DNA of 12,311 nt, taken from positions 1 to 12,311 of the forward strand of contig JAERRQ010000022.1 in the NCBI GenBank assembly GCA_016735355.1, read 5' to 3'. The notes beneath the pieces were generated by a model, which was not told where the DNA came from, did not search any database, and saw only the letters and a list, made by a program, of their open reading frames with translations. The DNA comes from Desulfobacterales bacterium (GTDB lineage: Bacteria; Desulfobacterota; Desulfobacteria; Desulfobacterales; BuS5). The translations under genes were made by a program, and so were the position numbers. This document shows, piece after piece, positions 7,752-12,311 of the stretch. Within the stretch, counting starts at the first letter, position 1. Every line of letters begins with the position of its first letter.

Positions 7752-9589
7752 GTTATTTAAAAACTGCTGATAGTGAGTGGTATAATCAACGACTATACCT
7801 GGCATTTTTTTGTACCATGGCTGCTTTTGCGGTCCTTTTTGTCCGCCTTTTTTATCTTCAGGTTATAGCCGGGAATGAATTCCGACGTCTTTCTGAAAAT
7901 AATTGCATCCGCTTACAGACTATAGCTCCCCAGCGGGGACTGATTTTTGACCGGAATGGGACCCTTTTGGTGAATAACAGGCCGTCTTTTGATTTGGGCA
8001 TAATATTAAAAGATGCAAAGCCGGTTGAAAATACAATAAACAGGCTCTCAACTTATACATCTATTCCTTTGAAAGAGCTTAAAGAGAAGATCGCACGGGC
8101 AAAATGCGCCTCTTATAAACCGATTATCTTGCAAAAGGATATAGGGCGTGATTTGTTGGCTCGAATAGAAGCACATAAATTTGATCTCCCTGGTGTTGTT
8201 GTGGATGTAAAACCGAGGCGGCACTATATTTATCGGTATAGCGGAACACATATTATAGGATATTTGGGAGAAATTAATGCTGATGAGTTGAAGGCCGCTC
8301 AATATACCGGATGCAAGAGTGGTGATTTTATAGGCAGATTCGGTGTTGAAAAGGCTCAGGACGATTTTTTTAGGGGTAAGCGCGGCGGCCGCCAGGTGGA
8401 AGTTAATGCTGCAGGTCAGGTGATAAGGGTTCTAAAAACCGTCGAGTCAAAGCCTGGTCATAATGTATATCTTACCATTGACCATGTTCTGCAGAAAAAG
8501 GCGGAAGATCTTTTAGACAACAGAGCAGGCGCCGTTCTTGCCATTATTCCTTCTTCAGGAGAGATCCTGGTCATGGCCAGTAGTCCATCATTTGACCAGA
8601 ATTCTTTTGTCAGCGGAATGTCACACAAGGAATGGGATGCTCTGATTACAAATCCGTTCAGGCCGATGGAGAACAAAGCGATACAGGGCGAATACCCCCC
8701 GGCTTCGGCTTATAAGATAATTACGGCCATAGCTGGCCTTGAGGAGGGTGTTATAGATGAGAATACCACCTTTTTTTGTCCTGGTCATTATCGGTACGGT
8801 AATCGTGTTTACAGGTGCTGGAAGAGAGCGGGGCATGGTTCCGTGAATGTGGTAAAGGCTCTTGCCGAGTCTTGTGATGTATTTTTTTATCAGGTAGGCC
8901 AGAAGCTAGGAATAGACAGGTTGGCCTGGTATGCAAAAGCATGCGGACTCGGATCCTGCACGGGTATTAATCTTGACCATGAAGCGGATGGGCTTGTCCC
9001 GACGGCAAACTGGAAAAAACAGCGTACGGGTGTTTCATGGCAGGGTGGAGAGACCCTTTCAGTGGCGATAGGACAGGGGTACAATCTTGCTACACCTTTA
9101 CAAATGCTGATTTTAATTTCGGCTGTAGCTAATGGTGGAACAATATACAAGCCGTTGATTATAAAAACAATAGAAACTGCTGAAGGGGAGATTGTAAGGA
9201 AAAGTGCACCTCTTATCGCTGGAAAGCTGCCTGTTTCCCCCAAAGTAATGGAGCTGGTAAAAAAGGGGTTGTGGAAAGTTGTTAACGATAGAAAAGGAAC
9301 GGCCTGGAAGTCTAGATTGGACGGTATGGAAATTTGTGGGAAAACAGGGACAGCTCAGGTAGTCAGTCGTAAAAAAGATGATTCCTTCAGTGAAGAGGAA
9401 CGGTCTTTTTTTCTGAAACCCCACGCCTGGTTTGTGGCGTATGCACCCTCGGTTGATCCGGAAATAGCTGTTGCCGTGATCGTTGAACATGGTGAGCATG
9501 GGTCAAGCACTGCTGCTCCAGTTGCCAGTGAGGTCATCAGGACCTATTTCGAGGGGAGGACGGAGGAGATTGTCAATAATGTTCGATAG
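7724..9589 (+). CDS. mrdA: Penicillin-binding protein 2, elongasome D,D-transpeptidase
   Basis: A 621-residue class B PBP. It has a short cytoplasmic N-terminus, one membrane helix (about 25-47), a PBP dimerisation domain (about 62-240, including APQRGLIFDRNGTLLVNN at 68-85) and a transpeptidase domain (about 265-605). Catalytic motifs: Ser328-Ala-Tyr-Lys331, Ser383-Cys-Asp385 and Lys540-Thr-Gly-Thr543. Cys352, Cys365, His371 and Cys384 form a probable zinc site near the active site. The protein crosslinks new glycan strands made by RodA, under MreC control. The ATG at 7724 is the only start before the membrane helix, but its ribosome-binding site is poor and residues 4-9 come from a repeat end, so the native start may have been altered. 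rodA begins 11 nt before its stop. A 215-nt gap separates it from mreD. Confidence 0.96.
   Translation: MIDSFRSGTSYLKTADSEWYNQRLYLAFFCTMAAFAVLFVRLFYLQVIAGNEFRRLSENNCIRLQTIAPQRGLIFDRNGTLLVNNRPSFDLGIILKDAKPVENTINRLSTYTSIPLKELKEKIARAKCASYKPIILQKDIGRDLLARIEAHKFDLPGVVVDVKPRRHYIYRYSGTHIIGYLGEINADELKAAQYTGCKSGDFIGRFGVEKAQDDFFRGKRGGRQVEVNAAGQVIRVLKTVESKPGHNVYLTIDHVLQKKAEDLLDNRAGAVLAIIPSSGEILVMASSPSFDQNSFVSGMSHKEWDALITNPFRPMENKAIQGEYPPASAYKIITAIAGLEEGVIDENTTFFCPGHYRYGNRVYRCWKRAGHGSVNVVKALAESCDVFFYQVGQKLGIDRLAWYAKACGLGSCTGINLDHEADGLVPTANWKKQRTGVSWQGGETLSVAIGQGYNLATPLQMLILISAVANGGTIYKPLIIKTIETAEGEIVRKSAPLIAGKLPVSPKVMELVKKGLWKVVNDRKGTAWKSRLDGMEICGKTGTAQVVSRKKDDSFSEEERSFFLKPHAWFVAYAPSVDPEIAVAVIVEHGEHGSSTAAPVASEVIRTYFEGRTEEIVNNVR
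9562..9568 (+). promoter_or_regulatory. Ribosome-binding site that fixes the rodA start
   Basis: GGAGGAG lies 10 nt before the ATG at 9579, inside the 3' end of mrdA. It supports that start over the in-frame ATG at 9483, which would add 32 residues of unrelated sequence read through mrdA. Confidence 0.75.
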
Positions 9590-10682
9590 ACGCCTTGTGC
9601 AATATTTTGACTGGGGTTTGCTTTGTTTAACTGCGGTTATCGCTTTCATAGGGCTGATTACGCTTTACAGCGCTGTATCGGCGGGAACATCTACTCCCCA
9701 AAAGGTTTTTTATCTAAAGCAGTTGATATGGTTCATTATTGGTTTGACGGCCATGATTATATCTTTCTTGTTCCATTATAAGGCTCTGGAACGTTGGGCG
9801 GGAGTAATTTATGCGTTTTGCATAGTTCTTTTGATTTCAGTGCTCTTTTTTGGCAGATATGTTGGAGGATCAAGGCGCTGGCTGACAATATCATCGGTTT
9901 CTCTTCAACCATCCGAGCTCGTTAAAATAGCAACAATCATTGTTCTTGCCAAGTATTATTCTAATCTTGCAAAAACAACCGGGTTGAAGATGAAAGATCT
10001 CTTCATACCTTGTATACTGGTTGCAGTACCTTTTATTTTAATAGTTAAACAGCCTGATCTTGGAACGGCGATGCTTATTCTTTTAATCGCCGGTTCTATG
10101 ACTTTTTTTGTTAAGATAGAAAGGCGGACCCTTATCTATATTACTATTTTTTGTGGAATAACGGTCCCGTCTATATGGTTTTTTCTGAAAGAATATCAGA
10201 AACAGAGAATTTTAACATTTCTGGATCCGGACAGAGATCCTCTGGGAACGGGCTATCATATTATTCAATCTAAAATTGCTATTGGTTCGGGAATGCTCTA
10301 TGGCAAGGGGTTTTTAAAGGGCACTCAGAATGCATTCTCTTTTCTTCCGGAAGAGCATACGGATTTTATTTTTGCAGTGCTGGCTGAGGAATGGGGTTTT
10401 GCAGGTTCTGCTGTTCTTCTTTTTATTCTTTTAATGCTTATTGTCTGCGGGTTGAATATTGCGTATGGCTGCAGAGATTCGTTTGGAACGATTTTATCCG
10501 TGGGGATAACAACAATGCTGACTTGGGAAATATTTATTAATATCGGGATGGTTGCCGGAATAGTACCTGTTGTAGGGGTGCCTTTACCGTTTATCAGCTA
10601 TGGCGGCTCATCAGTTTTAACTGTAATGATCAGCATCGGTATTTTGATGAATGTAAGCATGCGACGGTTTAAGCATCAATAG
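9579..10682 (+). CDS. rodA: SEDS glycosyltransferase RodA
   Basis: A 367-residue multi-spanning SEDS protein, close to the usual 370. It has the expected motifs: YVGGSRRWL (94-102), SLQPSELVKI (108-117), KQPDLGTA (157-164), DPDRDPLGTGYHIIQSKIAI (216-235), and FLPEEHTDFIFAVLAEE (255-271) with the catalytic-site Asp262. PLPFISYGGSS (335-345) lies near the C-terminus. RodA polymerises lipid II into glycan strands in the inner membrane, paired with PBP2. The gene overlaps mrdA by 11 nt and has a strong ribosome-binding site inside it. The stop codon TAG (10680-10682) is formed by the first bases of the hairpin repeat that follows. Its C-terminus, MRRFKHQ, still looks complete for the family. Confidence 0.96.
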   Translation: MFDRRLVQYFDWGLLCLTAVIAFIGLITLYSAVSAGTSTPQKVFYLKQLIWFIIGLTAMIISFLFHYKALERWAGVIYAFCIVLLISVLFFGRYVGGSRRWLTISSVSLQPSELVKIATIIVLAKYYSNLAKTTGLKMKDLFIPCILVAVPFILIVKQPDLGTAMLILLIAGSMTFFVKIERRTLIYITIFCGITVPSIWFFLKEYQKQRILTFLDPDRDPLGTGYHIIQSKIAIGSGMLYGKGFLKGTQNAFSFLPEEHTDFIFAVLAEEWGFAGSAVLLFILLMLIVCGLNIAYGCRDSFGTILSVGITTMLTWEIFINIGMVAGIVPVVGVPLPFISYGGSSVLTVMISIGILMNVSMRRFKHQ

Positions 10683-10721
10683 TGCCTGAATGAAAATTTT
10701 CTAGTTTTCGTTTGGGCACTA
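10680..10721 (+). repeat. Short hairpin relative of the TAGTGCC element at the end of rodA
   Basis: TAGTGCCTGAATGAAAA (10680-10696) pairs with the segment 10705-10721 over 17 positions with three G-U wobbles and an 8-nt loop. Its arms match those of the 7540-7751 element at all but one left-arm and two right-arm positions, so the two are related. The stem begins with the rodA stop codon and ends 25 nt before the bactofilin ATG. No T-run follows, so a classic intrinsic terminator is unlikely; it may dampen or stabilise the transcript between rodA and the bactofilin gene. Confidence 0.65.
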
Positions 10722-10745
10722 AATAGGGCCTTTAACGGAGAAAAC

Positions 10746-11147
10746 ATGAAAAAAATTGATAAAAGAGGCAAAGTATCTACTTATCTTGGGATAAACGCAA
10801 GCATAGAAGGCACAATCGATTTCAGCGATACCATAAGGCTTGATGGTAATGTAAAAGGAAGGATTATAAGCTCCGGCGGGACGGTTATCATAGGTGAAAA
10901 AGCAATTATTAATGCCGATATAGAGGTAGATGTCGCAATAGTCAAAGGAGAAATTAACGGCTCCTTAGAGGCTCGCGACAGGATTGAGATCAGCCCCCCG
11001 GCCCGGATAACCGGAGATGTTCATGCTCCTGTTATTTTAATAGAAACCGGGGTAGTATTTAATGGAAACTGTTCCATGAAGGAAAATAAATTATTATCAG
11101 AGAATCCGGCCGGCTTCATTGATCCACAGGATGACGAGCAAGGATAA
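10746..11147 (+). CDS. Bactofilin (polymer-forming cytoskeletal protein, DUF583)
   Basis: A 133-residue protein with the bactofilin core at about 12-110. This is a run of short beta strands with regularly spaced hydrophobic and Gly residues (for example SIEGTIDFSDTIRLDGNVKG at 19-38, then GTVIIGEKAIINADI and GEINGSLEARDRIEIS), which fold as a right-handed beta helix. A charged tail from about 110 is probably disordered. Bactofilins polymerise without nucleotide and scaffold local peptidoglycan enzymes or chromosome and polar factors at the membrane. Placement right after mrdA-rodA suits a role in wall growth or cell shape. GGAG at 10737-10740 supports the start. No membrane helix is present. 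Confidence 0.9.
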   Translation: MKKIDKRGKVSTYLGINASIEGTIDFSDTIRLDGNVKGRIISSGGTVIIGEKAIINADIEVDVAIVKGEINGSLEARDRIEISPPARITGDVHAPVILIETGVVFNGNCSMKENKLLSENPAGFIDPQDDEQG

Positions 11148-11166
11148 ATTGCACTGCAAAAAATGT

Positions 11167-11196
11167 TTGACATTTGCAAGATTTTCATGTTACATA
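11167..11196 (+). promoter_or_regulatory. Candidate promoter for the ATP synthase operon
   Basis: A perfect -35 TTGACA (11167-11172) is followed after 18 nt by TACATA (11191-11196); at 17 nt it is TTACAT. The -10 match is mediocre (3 of 6). A small dyad, CAAGAT (11177-11182) against ATCTTG (11196-11201), spans the -10 area and could be an operator or chance. The location, in the only gap between the bactofilin gene and the highly expressed atp genes, supports a promoter. Confidence 0.45.
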
Positions 11197-11236
11197 TCTT
11201 GAAATTTTACAGGTACTATTCATTAAAATTTAATGT

Positions 11237-11241
11237 GGAGG
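11237..11241 (+). promoter_or_regulatory. Ribosome-binding site that fixes the b' subunit start
   Basis: GGAGG lies 6 nt before the ATG at 11248. The in-frame ATG at 11233 overlaps this site, has no Shine-Dalgarno of its own, and would add only five residues, so 11248 is the preferred start. Confidence 0.75.
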
Positions 11242-11247
11242 TTATTA

Positions 11248-11673
11248 ATGGTTAGCCTTGATGTATCGCTTATTATTCAGATTGTTAATTTTATTTTACT
11301 TATATGGTTGCTTAATATTTTGTTGTACAAGCCTATTAGACGTATTGTGCTTGAAAGGAAGGACAAATTTACAGGGATAGAGCGTACAATTAACACTTTG
11401 AGCGGGAGCGCAAGAGATGCAGAGGATGCTTATGCTTTAGGGGTAAGAGATGCAAGAGCTAAAGGCCTTGAGGAGAAGGAGGCTTTTCTCGCGGTTGCTG
11501 CTGAAGAGGAAAAAGAGATTATAGATAAGATAAATAAAACGGCTCAAGAAAATCTTGCGGAAGTTCGTAAAAGAATTGCTAAGGATGCTGAAAGCGTACG
11601 AGTGTCCCTGCAAAAGGAACTTACAACTTTTACAGGTGCGATTGGGAAAAAAATTTTGGGGAGGGCTGTTTAA
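11248..11673 (+). CDS. F-type ATP synthase F0 b' subunit
   Basis: A 141-residue b-type stalk subunit: a short N-terminus, one membrane helix (about 8-27) and a long charged helical stalk (about 30-140). The LYKPIRRIVLERKDKF junction after the membrane helix is typical of b/b' proteins. It precedes a second b-type gene, so the enzyme probably has a b'/b heterodimeric peripheral stalk, common in deltaproteobacteria, cyanobacteria and alphaproteobacteria. The stalk holds F1 against rotation on the cytoplasmic face of the inner membrane. The stop overlaps the next start by one base (TAATG). Genes for subunits a and c are not in this window. The b' symbol is variable (atpX, atpF', atpG), so none is assigned. 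Confidence 0.9.
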   Translation: MVSLDVSLIIQIVNFILLIWLLNILLYKPIRRIVLERKDKFTGIERTINTLSGSARDAEDAYALGVRDARAKGLEEKEAFLAVAAEEEKEIIDKINKTAQENLAEVRKRIAKDAESVRVSLQKELTTFTGAIGKKILGRAV

Positions 11674-12296
11674 TGGGGTTAAGTATTATGAAATGGTCTG
11701 GCGTAATATGCAAAAATTTTTTTTTAGATAAGAAGAGCGCAATAATCGTTTTTGTTGCTCTATTTTTTATATGTATGGGCGGCCTTGCGACAGCCTCTTC
11801 AGGCGGTGAGCATGAGCCAAAAGGCTGGGTTGCAACAGATACGTATAGAGTGATGAATTTTGCTGTTTTGGCGATTGCGCTTTTTTTGCTTTTGCGCAAA
11901 CCTGTTTCTGATGGGCTCAGCTCCAGAATAAAAGGGATAGAAGATGAGCTGAATGAATTGGAAGCCGGAAAAAAAGCCGCTGAAATGGAGCTGTCGCGCT
12001 ATCAAGACAAGCTGGATGAATTAGATCAGGAAACAGAGAAGCTTATTGCAGAGTATGTCAGGCAGGGGAATGATGCAAAAGAGAGAATTTTGAAGGAGGC
12101 TGAATCTGCGGCTGTAAAACTTGAAGAACAGGCGCGCAGGAATATTGAGAATGAATTTAAAAAGGCCAGGATTAAGCTCAAAGAAGAAATACTCGAGAAG
12201 GCCCTTGTAAAAGCGGAAGAGATGATAAAAAGCAAGATTACGGCTGAAGATCAGGATAGACTTGTAGATGAATATTTGAAAAAGGTGGTGGCATAA
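11673..12296 (+). CDS. atpF: F-type ATP synthase F0 b subunit with signal-peptide-like N-terminus
   Basis: A 207-residue b subunit, longer than the usual 155-170. Residues 1-42 resemble a cleavable signal peptide: positive charges (Lys7, Lys14, Lys20, Lys21), a hydrophobic core at 24-38 and a small-residue region GLATASSGG at 37-45. The b membrane helix follows at about 58-75 (YRVMNFAVLAIALFLLLRKP at 58-77), then a long Glu/Lys/Ala-rich helical stalk to the end, which should contact b' and the delta subunit. The start ATG overlaps the b' stop (TAATG), with GGGGAGG at 11658-11664 as ribosome-binding site; Met6 is a possible later start. Its stop in turn overlaps the following ATG, as in a tight atp operon. 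Confidence 0.92.
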   Translation: MGLSIMKWSGVICKNFFLDKKSAIIVFVALFFICMGGLATASSGGEHEPKGWVATDTYRVMNFAVLAIALFLLLRKPVSDGLSSRIKGIEDELNELEAGKKAAEMELSRYQDKLDELDQETEKLIAEYVRQGNDAKERILKEAESAAVKLEEQARRNIENEFKKARIKLKEEILEKALVKAEEMIKSKITAEDQDRLVDEYLKKVVA

Positions 12297-12311
12297 TGAA
12301 AAATATGGCTG
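12296..12311 (+). CDS. First codons of the next atp gene, presumably delta subunit (partial)
   Basis: An ATG at 12296 overlaps the b subunit stop by one base (TAATG) and opens a frame reading Met-Lys-Asn-Met-Ala to the window end. By operon order b'-b-delta-alpha-gamma-beta-epsilon this is expected to be atpH. GGTGG a few bases upstream could be the ribosome-binding site. Only five codons are visible, so identity rests on context alone. Confidence 0.5.

Noticed and set aside
9483..9578. In-frame extension of rodA starting at an ATG inside mrdA
   Set aside because: The extra 32 residues do not resemble any RodA N-terminus, and a strong GGAGGAG precedes the ATG at 9579, which gives a normal-length protein.
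10680..10721. Intrinsic terminator after rodA
   Set aside because: The stem is strong but AT-rich at its top and no T-run follows; similarity to the 7540 element argues for a dispersed repeat.
11233..11247. Upstream ATG for the b' subunit
   Set aside because: It overlaps the GGAGG that serves the ATG at 11248 and has no site of its own.

Overview
The window reads as a chromosomal housekeeping region of a Gram-negative deltaproteobacterium (Desulfobacterota, most like Desulfobacterales). The evidence is the set of protein variants (DUF4126, paraslipin plus short NfeD, bactofilin), a split b'/b ATP synthase stalk operon, moderate base composition with AT-rich gaps, and short palindromic repeats between genes. 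The assignment rests on recognised sequence character, not on a search.

Layout. Positions 1-989 (minus strand): 5' part of a TatD-family metal hydrolase gene and a DUF4126 membrane protein gene, 3 nt apart. Positions 990-1338: a divergent regulatory gap with a good promoter candidate on each strand and a GC-rich hairpin. Positions 1339-4792 (plus): nfeD, an SPFH/paraslipin gene, an LD-carboxypeptidase gene and a class C beta-lactamase-like serine hydrolase gene; the last three are joined by 1-4 nt overlaps. Positions 4793-5115: a gap holding a 143-bp imperfect palindrome and the likely mre promoter area. Positions 5116-7508: mreB, mreC, mreD. Positions 7509-7723: a gap mostly filled by an element with 18-bp perfect inverted ends, the right end lying inside the 5' coding part of mrdA. 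Positions 7724-10682: mrdA (PBP2) and rodA, overlapping by 11 nt. A 42-nt hairpin relative of that element follows and supplies the rodA stop codon. Positions 10746-11147: a bactofilin gene. From 11248 to the window end: the start of an F-type ATP synthase operon (b', b, first codons of delta).

Function. Most of the window builds the cell envelope. MreB filaments, MreC/MreD, the glycan polymerase RodA and the transpeptidase PBP2 form the elongasome; bactofilin is a second cytoskeletal polymer; the LD-carboxypeptidase and the serine hydrolase look like cytoplasmic muropeptide-processing enzymes; NfeD plus paraslipin organise membrane domains. No phage, CRISPR, toxin-antitoxin or defence system is visible. 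The most unusual material is in the gaps: three dyad elements, two sharing clearly homologous arms and the third sharing only a TAGTGCC-like end, in or at the edges of the elongasome cluster, two of them contributing start-proximal codons or a stop codon to essential genes. I see no convincing new multi-gene system.
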